Part shown: piece after piece, positions 1-8,492 of the stretch | Position numbering within the stretch: the first letter of the stretch is position 1 | Layout of the letters: every line of letters starts with the position of its first letter | Source of the DNA: Chloromonas sp. AAM2 | Lineage: Eukaryota; Chlorophyta; Chlorophyceae; Chlamydomonadales; Chlamydomonadaceae | Assembly (NCBI GenBank): GCA_004335635.1 | Contig: QAXH01005397.1 | Span: 1-24,554 of the forward strand | DNA: 24,554 nt | Direction of reading: 5' to 3' | The notes under the pieces: generated by a model | Told to the model about the DNA's origin: nothing | The model's input: the letters and a program-made list of their open reading frames with translations, nothing else | The model's database searches: none | Translations under genes and position numbers: made by a program

Positions 1-88
1 GCTTATAACGGTCGGCCTCCACTGCAAAGGCACGTGCTGCCTTGCGGCTGGTAACTGTAGCACCTCTCTCTTTCTCCTGCATCTGCAG
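1..88 (+). other. 3' end of the intron before the copy A P-loop exon
   Basis: The segment ends in ATCTGCAG, the acceptor for the exon at 89. It is recognisably homologous to the matching stretch of copy B (about 17769-17845, minus strand), sharing for example CACTGCAAAGGCAC and GTAGCACCTCTCT. The frame of the following exon stays open upstream to a TAA at 6-8, and its conceptual peptide is conserved between copies (TAKA, LRL, VAPL, ICSQLN). Splice phase in copy B (the preceding exon ends in GA, phase 2) favours intron. Confidence 0.55.
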
Positions 89-710
89 TCAGCTTAACAT
101 GGGCGAGGGCAAGACGCGCGTCATCCTGCCCGTGCTTGCGCTGCACTGGGCTGACGGGTCACGGGTCGTGCGACTCAATCTCCTGCCCACTCTGCTTGAG
201 GAAGCGTACGAGCACCTCCACAAAACACTCACGGCCAGTGTCCTTGGACGCAAGCTGCACACGCTGCCATTTCGTCGGGACGTGCAGCCCACGGAGCAGA
301 GCGCACTCTCAATGACGGCGAACTTGGTGCTCTGCCAACAGGTGGGCATGGGCACATAGTTCCTGACACGTGCGTGCTGCAATTTTGAATGAAACAGAGC
401 TGCCCGTGTTCTGGTTGCTTCGGTTATCTGGTCGATTCGGAGTTGCACTCTGTGGTGGTTTCTGGACAGCTCTTGATTAACCTTTTAATACGACACCTTG
501 TACAGGACATTGAGAATATTGTCTGCACTTGCTTTGAACGCAGGAGGGTGGCGTGCTCTTGGTGACTCCACAGCACCGCTTGTCCCTCAAACTCAAGTGG
601 CACGAGCTGAGAGCCGCAGGGAACAAGGCCGTGTGTGCAGCTCTGGATGTCTTGTCGGGCATGACGTACTGTGATATCCTGGATGAGAGTGACGAACTGC
701 TGCACCACAG
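89..710 (+). CDS. Copy A exons 8-9: DUF3638 ATPase core (Walker A and B)
   Basis: Exon 8 (89-341, 253 nt) opens with one base completing a split codon, then QLNMGEGKT; GEGKT is encoded at 102-116. It continues RVILPVLALHWADGSRVVR and LGRKLHTLPFRRDVQP, which fit DUF3638 closely. Exon 9 (544-710, 167 nt) carries EGGVLLVTPQHRLSLKLKW and DILDESDELLHH; the acidic DESDE is at 682-696. GEGKT followed by a hydrophobic strand and later DExD resembles SecA-type DEAD motors, so ATP binding and hydrolysis are likely; the substrate is unknown. Donors are CAG|GTGGGC at 342 and CAG|GTGAGC at 711. Exon lengths equal those of copy B. Confidence 0.88.
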
Positions 711-3700
711 GTGAGCCAGGACACCGATTATTGCTTGTCGTATCGAGAAATTGTTTCCGTCATTGTTAAAGCCGCGCCACGACAAGACGTACAAGCCCAA
801 AACTGTATCAGTCCTGCGTGTTGACTGCGCCCAGGTTCCAGCTTGTGTACGCATGCGGCACACCCGAGCAGCTACCTGCACGACAGGAGCGCGCGCACGC
901 AGCCCAAGCTCTTTTGAGATGCATATCAAAATCCCAGGGTGCCATAGCCACAATGCTGAACGCTGCGAGTGTGGCCGTCTGGTCACCAGCGGTTGAACAC
1001 AGGTGAGGGCACGATACACACAATCCCGTGGGCCAGTAGTGCAGGCTGCACGAAGCTGTCCATCCGTCCATAAAGAAGACATTCGTTGTGTTGAGTAGCA
1101 ATCACAACATGGCCTGTTGCTGTGGTGACAGCTGCAAAGGGGCAGGGCTTGGATAACTGTGATGAACCAACACATTGTAACGCTGTTCTTGCACGTCGTG
1201 GTCAACAGCGTGCAGATAGACGCACAGGAAATGCACTCCTTGGTTGGCGGTACTCCTGGGCTGATGATACCCCTTTCTGAAATTGCGAGTGCACATGCAT
1301 TCAGGCCTGGCGCCTTCTCTGGTCTGCGGTTGCTTCGAGGGGATGCTTTGGAATGCATGACAACGCAGCTGCACCGCGAGTTGGCACAGGCATTATTGAT
1401 TGATCCACCTCACGAGCTGCGCTGGATGAGCAACCAGCCTCAAGAGGTACGTCCCATAAATTCTCAGCAAGTTCCCGCATGTCTGGACGCTCGAAAACCA
1501 GATTCATCTCAGTCTGTGGTCCTGCTTTCCTTCTGACTCCCGCCTGTGTGTGCCATACAAGCTACAAGTTCCATGGATTGCGTAGCTAACAGCACGATCG
1601 ATCGATGACTGCAAGCGATGATGCCAAGCCCAAATACATTTGGTACGTTGTCCAGATAACTTGCGGCCAACTGCTTGATTTGGTAACCCATGACTCATGC
1701 AGGTGCAGCTGGAGTTGCTGATGGTTATGACGGATGCGTCCAAGCCGACACATGACATACTGACACACACTCTGCCGGCGGACAGCATGTCCCAGCTGCT
1801 TGCCCTGCGGGGTCTCTTAGCACACGGTTTGCTGATGCACGTTCTCCAAAAGCGACACGCGGTCGACTACGGCATCAACAGGTCCGGCCATCGCAATAAG
1901 ATCGACCACACCGTAGCGCCAGGGTGCAGGCCTAAAGCTCTTCACCATAGCAATAAGGTCAACCAACTTTAGTTAGTACGCGCCAGGTCCCAGCGATGAG
2001 GCCCGTCACGCACGCTCACATGCGGTTGGTGCGATCTGGTTGCAGGAATCCGACAGCGCGCAAGCGCCTTGCCGTGCCGTATCGGGCCGCGCTGACACCA
2101 GCAGAGCGGAGCGAGTTTGCACATCCTGATGTTGCGCTGTTGCTCACAACGCTGAGTTACTACAGGTGAGCGCTTACGCATGCAGCACAGAATAACAATA
2201 GAGTACGAGGTAGCTGAACTTTGCAAAGAAATGACGCAACGGCCGAGCCCGGCACTTGCAACACTGGTTCCAGTGGTACTCACAGGAAATGTCCCAGAAC
2301 TGGCTAACATCTTTTTCTTTAGCCACGCGCATTGAACCACGAATCACAGCTGGTCACGAAGGCAGAAGAGGGAAAATATGGCGAGCGCAATGAAGTTTGC
2401 GTTTTTGGTTCGGCATGCTGTCTGGTATATGAGTGGATGCCGAAGCTGTGTGTTTGAATGCCCTTTTTGCAGCGATGGCCTGCGTAAGGATCAGTTCCTG
2501 GAGGCGCTGAAAACGCTTCTAGGCCTGGGCGAAAGCGCACAGCATTCTCACTACCAGGAGTGGCTTGACCTATTATGGGACGGAATGGCTGAAGGTATGC
2601 GGCCTGGTCAAGCAGCAACTAGTATGCTTTACGGAGGATCATTCTACTGCTGGCAAAACTGTATCGCTTGTCAGTTGTCGCTCTCCACCCAGCTATCGCC
2701 ACATTGTTGCACAATCTGTTTGCAGAAAGTCGACAAGGGATGGTCAGTGTCCTGAATCTTGATCCCAGCAATGCAACGCAATTGGCTCTGCTCTACTCCG
2801 TGTACAGCCACAACATGGCGGTGAGTGCATAGCTAGAAGCTGCAACAATTTGCGCCGCAGTCCTCTTAGTCGGTTGTTGTCAGCCCTTTCCATGGCAAGC
2901 TTGACTAGCACCACTCGGCGTTGCAGTTTTTCCAGTCGATGTGTCGTGGGCCCTGTTTTTGACATGCTGGCCTAGTGAAGTGTGATGCCATTCAAACGTC
3001 TGCAGCTGTTGACGTTTTTGTTTGCGTCTGCGTGTTCCCTTACGGTCATTGATTTACCTTATGTAACCTGTACGATCATACCAGCTGGTACAGCCGTGCC
3101 AGCCTGGTGGTTCTTCAGTTGAACGCTGGTTGATGGGCACCTTGTCACTGCTTATTGCCAGTGACTTCATGCCATGTGTCCTGCAGGTCGTTGACTTCTG
3201 GCTGAACTTCTGCATGTTTCCTTACGAGACGCACCAGTTCCCCCAGCGGCTGGTGGCCACTGCCTGGCACCTGGTGGACCAGGCCGAGGTGGTGGTGGGC
3301 TTCAGCGGGACAAACGACAACCACCGGCTGCTGCCGCTGCATGTCAAGCAGCACCTCGTGGAAGAGCCACACCTCAAGGGAATCAACGGCAAGATGCTGG
3401 ACATCATACAGCGGGCATCGTACAGCACATTGCAACCAGTGAGTACTGCATGCTGGTGCATGTACACGGTGAAGTCACTCACTGACCAATCAGCAACACT
3501 TAATTTGCGTCAAATCCCGATCAACATTTCTATGCACATGGCTAGCAACATTGCAAGGGAGTTGAATTGCGCTTAACCGACGTAGCTGGAACCCAGATGG
3601 TGCAGGTACTGGCATGGTTGTCAATCATGTTCATGCAGCTATCTGGTAAGATACATGTTGCTTGACACTGCAGAATTGCTCCAAACCAGATTGGCAGCTG

Positions 3701-6700
3701 GTGCTGGATCATGCGCTGAAGGAAGGGCTGGATACATTGTTGGATTGTGGAGCTCTCTTGGCAGGCGTGAGCAGCAGGTGCGCAACATAGAGTGAAGCGA
3801 CCTCAGCTACAAGCACCAAACTTTAGTATCCAGATGCGTCGGAGGCATTGCATCAATTGCCTGTTGTGCAGTGACGCCGCGCAATACCTCATGCCTCTGC
3901 TCGACACCCACCGCTTCAAGGGCGTTTGCTACTACGACAAGGGGTGGATGATGCGCGACAAGAGTGGGCGCTGCATGCCGCGCAACAACTCACCCATTTC
4001 TGAGCGGGAGGTGGGTCATGTGGCAATTGACGGCACATAAGTTATAGGGTTGGCCAAAGTCGAGCAGAATTGAGGAACTATCAGGCCCCGCTAACGACAA
4101 ACCAGGTGCCTGGTGCAAACTCATCTCTTTAGTGTCGCAGGCGTTTGTGATCTATGACGACGCGCGCTGCCGTGGCGCGGATCTGCAACTACGCCGCGAC
4201 GCTGTTGGTCTGCTCACGCTGGGTCCGGCCATTGGCAAGGATAAGCTGATGCAGGCGGCCGGGCGAATGAGGCAGTTGAGCCGAGGCCAGACGCTGCGCA
4301 TTGTGGGAACCGAAGAAATTACCGCAAAGGTTCAAGCCCTGACTGGAGCGAGCCCGGTTCGGGGTCAGGCAAGGGTGAGGGCTGAGGGGTGTAGGTGTTG
4401 TTGCTTGTGAGGTGGCTGCTAACTGCACACATGGCAGTTTATGCATTGAACACAATGCAACAGCACTGCATGATAACTGCTCAATCCCGTCGTGACACAT
4501 AATGCCTGCCCAATCTGTTCCCTGCACAGGCACCCACGGCAGTGGATGTCTTGCAGTGGGTCATGTCCAATACGGTGGCGAGCACCCAGCAGGGAGTGTT
4601 GGAGTGGGCCAAGCAAGGCATGCACTACGCAGTCACAAAAGACGCACCAGGTGCAGCTGAAACTTGGGCAATAAACACGCGTGGCCAGGGCCACTGCTCT
4701 ATTACGGCAGTTTGGTAGCAGTAGGTACTGATCTGTCCTGTACTTTCCATGCGTTCTTCAGCCTTGCCCAGTAGTTCCGCCGTGGATGCCGTGTCTGTTC
4801 ACCTTGTCAACTGCTGGGCAACCTCCTGACTTTGCGCCCACCTGCAGATCGCGTTTTCTTTGAAGAGTCGATGAGTCTGGAGGATTTGTACGCTGGCACC
4901 TCGCAGCTGCAGCCAGCAGACATGGTAATAGCGACGATGGCTGACGAGACACTGAAACTTCACTCCACCTCTGATCAGCAGCTGGCTGCTGGCATGCCAG
5001 AGCTTGTGAGGGACGTCAGGGATCATGGGATTGAGAATGGTCAGGGCCACAATGTGGTGTTGCAACGTGGGGTAAATGAGGAATGTGAGAGGGAACTGGA
5101 GAAGGAGGAGGAGAAAGAGAAGGAACGGGAGAAGGAGCTACCCGCTGTCCAGCCTGCTAAGGAAACTGACTGGGCCTATGAGACTGCGCTCACAGCACGC
5201 TCCGTGCAGGATTTGTCAAAGGTTATGCAGGTGGGCCAGACCTTGAGTGATAAGCACGACGGGGTTGGCTGCTGAGCACAGTGAACTCAAGCGTAAACAC
5301 GTCTTGTGCCTCACACAAACGAACTTAGTAGTGCTGCTGCAATCTTGAGTGCACGCTAATAAGATTGCAAGGTAGCAAGGCCTTTGTTTTGAGGTTCAGG
5401 CGGCTCAGCTCAGCGCATGCACGGCTTGCCTGCATCGCTGCCTGACGCAGGTACGTTGCAATACGATTTTACCGTTCTCATTTGTGAGCACAGTCACGTT
5501 TATGTGCTTTCCGTCAATGTGCTAACGTGCTCCTTCCTTCTTGCCTTGTTTCATTGTTTCCAACTTTCTTGCTTTCCTGCTGCAGTTGTAGGTATCGTGT
5601 CATGGTGGTAGTCCCCTGTGCATGTGATTGCAGCGCTGAATACCTTGGTGCGCTGAGCCTTCTTGCGCTTCTCCTGCAGGTGACTGAGTGGTCTGCCATG
5701 GTGGCTCACCTGTACCCCAGGAGCGCGAGGAGTGTCAAGTGGTCCCAGCAGGTGTGGATCACAGAAAACTTTGCAATCACCATCTTCGGTCAACCTCCTG
5801 ATGCTAGTGTAAACGAGTACCTGAGGGTCGTGGACGCAATGCTCATCTTTCCACGCGCACAGCAGGTAATGAAACACGCAGCAGGTGATGATGATGTCAT
5901 GGCTTGATGCCAGAATTTGTCTGCATGGCTTGCCTTGCTGCCAACAGGCATCAAGGCCTGCCAGGCAGACACTGCACTGCCCATCCAAAACAAGGATATC
6001 AAAGCTCCTGAAGCCAAGATAGCCTGCCTTGCTGCCAACAAGCATCAAGGCCTGCCAGGCAGACACTGCACTGCCCATCCAAAACAAGGATATCAAAGCT
6101 CCTGAAGCCAAGATAGCCTGCTGACACTGGGCGTGTCCAGCTGAACTGTTCACTGTACTTTGGCGTTGTGATGACGCTCAACACATGTGTCAGTGTACAA
6201 CGTACAACAAATACAGAGTCCTGCCTCACTGCCTCACTGCCTCACTGCCTCACTGCCTCACTGTCGCACTGACGCACGCGATTGCTGTGGCGCTGTTGGA
6301 GCAGCAGGGGCAATGATTGACATAGGACCTGGCCAACTTGTGGACAATGCATGCATGAACATAAGTAACCAGGTGCATCCCACCACTGTTTGCTCACAGG
6401 TGTTGTTGCTATCCGAGCGTGAGGCCGATGCCCTGCTGGAACTGCTTTGGGAGCGACCCTCGACAAAACCGACAACAACAGTTTTAGCCAGCCTGTCCTA
6501 TGCCAGTGAACCTAGCAGCACAGCCCTGATGCTGTCTGCTCCCACGGCGCAAGGGCCGCCTTCCATACCAGCACACACCATCGCTTCCTGCCGGCTCTAC
6601 AATGGCAGCACCAGCTACAAGGCGTTTGGTGGGCCTGGTGAGCCCGTATACAAGGCGCTGTGTGGGATGCTGCAGCGAGACGTGGCCAAGGAGGTGGCTC

Positions 6701-6801
6701 AGGCACTGGTCAGCAGCAGGGGAAGGGCGTCACACTTCCTCAGGAGTGATCTGGAGATGGCGTGTGAAGAGTGTCAGGAGCATGAGGAGGCTGAACTGTG
6801 A
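89..6801 (+). CDS. Copy A: DUF3638/DUF3645 giant SF2/SecA-like ATPase gene, 3' half (16 exons), 5' end outside window
   Basis: Proposed exons: 89-341, 544-710, 835-1002, 1305-1446, 1703-1881, 2046-2165, 2473-2594, 2726-2820, 3187-3438, 3674-3777, 3872-4010, 4141-4374, 4530-4650, 4848-5230, 5680-5865, 6400-6801. All junctions are GT-AG with matching phases, giving one open frame of about 1,021 aa ending in TGA at 6799-6801. Motifs in order: QLNMGEGKT (Walker A), DILDESDELL (Walker B-like), RLAVPYRAALTPAERSEF, GFSGTNDNHRLLP, SGRCMPRNNSPISERE, FVIYDDARCRGAD, DKLMQAAGRMRQL (SF2 motif VI-like), ECERELEKE, LLLSEREADALLELL. These are hallmarks of the DUF3638/DUF3645 family, whose members usually run to 2,500-3,500 aa, so the N-terminal half lies left of the window. 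Databases often call the family 'ubiquitinyl hydrolase' by inheritance; no OTU-type catalytic signature is visible here. Cellular role is not known to me. Copy B on the other strand has the same exon set, and both reading frames are intact. Confidence 0.87.
835..1881 (+). CDS. Copy A exons 10-12: linker between DUF3638 and the C-terminal motor half
   Basis: Exon 10 (835-1002) begins FQLVYACGTPEQLPARQERA, which matches copy B. Its last 24 or so codons (about 931-1002) are unlike the copy B equivalent although the frame and splice phase are kept. Exon 11 (1305-1446, 142 nt in both copies) encodes PGAFSGLRLLRGDALECM and a helical stretch ending in NQPQE. Exon 12 (1703-1881) encodes MSQLLALRGLLAHGLLMHVL and KRHAVDYGIN. 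It is 6 nt longer than in copy B. No catalytic motif is recognised here; the exons are supported by family similarity and by paralogue conservation. Confidence 0.8.
1003..1304 (+). other. Copy A intron 10
   Basis: The stretch from GTGAGG (1003) to TTCAG (1304) separates exons 10 and 11. The open frame continues upstream of 1305 for some 40 codons, but copy B has no conserved equivalent and phase 2 joining at 1305 fits both copies. No repeat or other element is seen. Confidence 0.6.
2046..2820 (+). CDS. Copy A exons 13-15: RLAVPYRA segment and helical region
   Basis: Exon 13 (2046-2165, 120 nt) encodes KRLAVPYRAALTPAERSEF and PDVALLLTTLSYY, a conserved block of the family in which a stretch of about 15 residues ending in D-V-A precedes LSYY. 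Exon 14 (2473-2594, 122 nt) encodes DGLRKDQFLEALKTLLGLG and HYQEWLDLLWDGMAE. Exon 15 (2726-2820, 95 nt) encodes the short stretch ending LYSVYSHNMA. All three lengths equal copy B, and phases (2, 1, 0) join without a stop. The copy B donor after exon 13 reads GG|GTGCGC instead of AG|GTGAGC. Confidence 0.82.
2166..2472 (+). other. Copy A intron 13
   Basis: GTGAGC to TTTTTGCAG. The last 90 bases resemble the copy B partner intron (shared GGCTGTGTGTTTGA, GTATA and GAGTGGA words), so this intron predates the duplication. It holds the 15-mer TGTCCCAGAACTGGC (2290-2304), which recurs at 18895-18909 in copy B intron 6. Confidence 0.6.
2821..3186 (+). other. Copy A intron 15 (366 bp)
   Basis: GTGAGTGC to TCCTGCAG. 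No gene or repeat is visible. The partner intron in copy B is 923 bp, so most of the copy B intron appears to be added sequence. Confidence 0.6.
3187..4010 (+). CDS. Copy A exons 16-18: DUF3645 region
   Basis: Exon 16 (3187-3438, 84 codons) encodes VVDFWLNFCMFPYETHQFPQ and GFSGTNDNHRLLPL, the DUF3645 signature plus the adjoining family block. It differs from copy B by two residues in 84. Exon 17 (3674-3777) encodes LDTLLDCGALLAGVSS and is 12 nt shorter than in copy B because its 5' end differs. Exon 18 (3872-4010, 139 nt) encodes FKGVCYYDKGWMMRDKSGRC and MPRNNSPISERE. The small intron at 3778-3871 is also closely similar to its copy B partner, so similarity here is not confined to coding sequence. 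Confidence 0.87.
4141..4374 (+). CDS. Copy A exon 19: second RecA-like motif block (ARCRGAD, QAAGRMRQL)
   Basis: This 78-codon exon follows TCGCAG and ends AAGG|GTGAGG. It encodes FVIYDDARCRGADLQLRR, LLTLGPAIGKDKLMQAAGR and MRQLSRGQTLRIVGTEE. QAAGRMRQ is at 4252-4275 and resembles SF2 helicase motif VI, in which arginines contact ATP. Copy B has GICKDK where A has AIGKDK, and RQLGRGQ where A has RQLSRGQ, so A departs at a family glycine. The 3' end is 15 nt longer than in B (after AKV), the one place where the exact donor is less certain. Confidence 0.85.
4530..5230 (+). CDS. Copy A exons 20-21: post-motor helices and a highly charged segment
   Basis: Exon 20 (4530-4650, 121 nt) encodes VDVLQWVMSNTVASTQQGVL and WAKQGMHYAVTKDAP. 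Exon 21 (4848-5230, 383 nt) starts DRVFFEESMSLEDLY, contains LQPADMVIATMADETL, then NEECERELEKEEEKEKEREK, a run of Glu/Lys/Arg likely to form a charged helix, and ends TDWAYETALTARSVQDLSK. The ECERELE...DW arrangement is typical of the C-terminal third of this family. Donor TATGCAG|GTGGGC at 5231 is phase 0, as at the shifted donor of copy B. Confidence 0.84.
5231..5679 (+). other. Copy A intron 21 (449 bp)
   Basis: GTGGGC to CTCCTGCAG. It has a pyrimidine-rich stretch (about 5528-5585) and several TGCAG trimmings that could serve as alternative acceptors. I chose 5680 because it keeps phase 0 and gives the same 186-nt exon as copy B. Nothing else is recognised. Confidence 0.55.
5680..6801 (+). 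CDS. Copy A exons 22-23: C-terminal end of the protein and stop codon
   Basis: Exon 22 (5680-5865, 186 nt, same length in B) encodes VKWSQQVWITENFAITI and NEYLRVVDAMLIFPRAQQ. Exon 23 (6400-6801) follows CTCACAG and encodes VLLLSEREADALLELLWERP, a family-typical C-terminal motif. It also encodes PSIPAHTIASCRLYNGSTSY and a variable acidic tail ending in TGA. The ATG at 6187 upstream of exon 23 is in intron and is not a start. Copy B ends 6 codons earlier with a different tail. Confidence 0.86.
5931..6118 (+). repeat. Two tandem 94-bp copies in copy A intron 22
   Basis: Unit 1 is 5931-6024 and unit 2 is 6025-6118. They differ by one base by eye (ACAGGCATC versus ACAAGCATC). The unit starts TGCCTTGCTGCCAAC and ends GAAGCCAAGATAGCC. 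Near-identity means a very recent duplication. It lies in intron 5866-6399, and the 200-aa minus-strand frame across it is a by-product of the repeat. Confidence 0.92.
6221..6276 (+). repeat. 8-bp tandem repeat (CTGCCTCA)
   Basis: Five perfect copies of CTGCCTCA (6221-6260) are followed by two degenerate ones, CTGTCGCA and CTGACGCA (6261-6276). It lies in copy A intron 22, about 120 bases before the last exon. Confidence 0.93.
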
Positions 6802-7485
6802 AGAGGAGGCAAGGCGTTACAGGACCTTAAGTCTTGCGTCTGCTCAGGTTTGTACGTGGGTTCCAGACATGGGGTAGGGTGGACCAACTTTGATGTTGCA
6901 TGGGAGTTGGGCTTTACCGCCCGGCCTCCTTACTTACGCCGGCCGGCGTCCCCTTTCTTTTTCCTTTCTGTACAATGGCTCCAGACTGTTTGAAGTCGTT
7001 TCAATTGTTAACGAAGTGTGAAGCCAAGAGCTGCCAGTATTCACCATTTGCCACCAGTGGCGCCAAAGGTATCCATTGAATGAGGCGTGACCGGCTGTTG
7101 ACAGACTGGCTTTGTTGGTCTGCCTTCCGTTGTTTCTGCTTCCCCCCTGTTCGTTGTTTCTGGTTTGCTTGCCCTGGTAGGTTTCCCAGGTTGCCCATAA
7201 CGTCCTGTGTCTTGATAGCTTACAGCACCAGTCCACATGGAATGTGAGTGTGCATGCACTTGCCCTTCACCATTCCATGCAGTCATTGCTCAAGACAGGA
7301 ATTCGAGTTGATCGTCCAGTGGAGTAGTGCATGTAGCTGCCCCTGGCCAAGCATGTCGCACACATGGCCATTGCTGGTGAATTCCGCATTTCACTTATTG
7401 CCTTTGTTTAACTTTATTGTACATCAGTCCCGTGAAACTGACTGTTGTTGCTTGCTGTGACGGAGACACATGAAATCTATGCACA

Positions 7486-7490
7486 TGTAA
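7486..7490 (+). terminator. Candidate TGTAA polyadenylation signal for copy A
   Basis: TGTAA in the context CACATGTAATTTAG lies about 685 bases after the copy A stop. TGTAA is the usual signal in chlorophyte algae. Other TGTAA words occur further on (about 7836 and 8165), so the assignment is tentative. Confidence 0.35.
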
Positions 7491-7662
7491 TTTAGTTGAC
7501 GTTGATGCCCTGTTGGCCCTGGTTCCAGCGTGCCCCATGTGCTTCTCCTGCATCGGTGCTTGCGATGAGGAGCGCAGGTTCATGAGTTTGGTCAGCAGTT
7601 AAATAATAGCCAGGCCGGCCGGCGCAAGAGAACACCAACAGCCAATTGATGGCACACAAAAT

Positions 7663-7667
7663 TTACA
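7663..7667 (-). terminator. Candidate TGTAA polyadenylation signal for copy B
   Basis: TTACA on the plus strand reads TGTAA on the minus strand, in the context ATTTGTAAATTTTG, about 825 bases after the copy B stop. If used, the 3' UTR of copy B would contain the pseudo-exon at 7880-8153. Confidence 0.33.
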
Positions 7668-7879
7668 AATGCCAAATCATCAGGTCACATCGTAGAGAGA
7701 CAATCACAATTCAGAAACGCTTCAGGTCTCTTGAAGTCTCTTGAAGTCAGCACCCGGACGATTGTCAGGCCAGCACCTGCCTGCACCTGCCTGCACAGCC
7801 GTGACAGCCGGTTGTGATGTTGCTGTGCCGATGTAACTGTTGACTACAGTCAATACCTTGTCTCTTCAAGACGCAAGCA

Positions 7880-8153
7880 AGAAGCAGCTCCACTTTGAAG
7901 TGCGGATAGCACTACAAACGTAGAACAAGCCGTTCATTACTATCACCTTCACTCTCTACGGCACCCTGATGCACCCTGATGTGGGCACCGCACACGTAGT
8001 AGCTAAGCCTTGTGAGCAGCAGTGCGACATCAGGCTGCGCAAGCTCGCTTGGCTCCGCTGGCGTGAGCGCGGCCCGATACGTTCTTTCAAGCCAGTGACA
8101 GAGCCGACTTGTCACGGACCCAAGGCCCTCTTGAAAGCACAACAGTGGCAGTG
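7880..8153 (-). pseudogene. Stray duplicate of copy B exon 13 and flanking introns
   Basis: This segment matches 14437-14765 in the same orientation, with shared runs such as AGAAGCAGCTCCACTTT, GAACAAGCCGTTCA and AGCTAAGCCTTGTGAGCAGC. A block of about 56 bases (parent about 14638-14693) is missing, which removes the acceptor and the first dozen codons of the exon. What remains reads RAALTPAEPSELAQPDVALL then LTRLSYY on the minus strand. It cannot be a working exon and sits past the copy B stop codon. Confidence 0.88.
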
Positions 8154-8492
8154 ACCTTGTCTTGTGTAAATGAATCCAGCACATGGGAAGTGGAAGATCG
8201 CTTGGGTTAGCAAACGGGCAAGGCTTGTCAGGCCAGGCTCTGCAAACTTCGCAACCAAGTTCCAGTTACCAGACAAACCTGACCCGAGGACCTGAAGTCA
8301 AACCATAACAAAGCACGTGAACCAGAAACTGCCAGCTTGACAGTCACCAGAAGAAGCTCAACCAACAAATACATTCAACGTTGTTGAAGAACTGAACACA
8401 GGGATGCTCTGGACAGAGAGATCATTTGCCAGGAATTAGATCAGACGCCAAGAGCAGCACAACGGTTCCGAGATTTGACATCTGGGTGTTCT

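Larger units (their letters stand above)
6802..8492. other. Intergenic / 3'-UTR zone between the convergent copies
   Basis: The 1.7 kb between the two stop codons has no credible gene. It contains two GCCGGCCGG-rich spots (about 6938-6948 and 7613-7623), short tandem words (TCTCTTGAAG twice near 7728-7746; GCACCTGCCT twice near 7781-7800), candidate TGTAA signals for both genes, and the pseudo-exon at 7880-8153. The 3' UTRs of both genes presumably occupy most of it and may overlap. Confidence 0.7.

Noticed and set aside
477..1358. 293-codon minus-strand open frame
   Set aside because: It runs antisense across copy A exons 9-11 and their introns. The plus strand carries conserved family motifs with good splice sites; the minus frame has no recognisable domain.
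5551..6153. 200-codon minus-strand open frame with internal repeats
   Set aside because: Its length comes from the two 94-bp tandem units and from sequence antisense to exon 22. No family similarity.
6187..6399. ATG at 6187 as start of a separate small gene ending at 6801
   Set aside because: The stretch before 6400 includes the CTGCCTCA tandem repeat and has no match in copy B. The shared coding part starts after CTCACAG at 6400 as the last exon.
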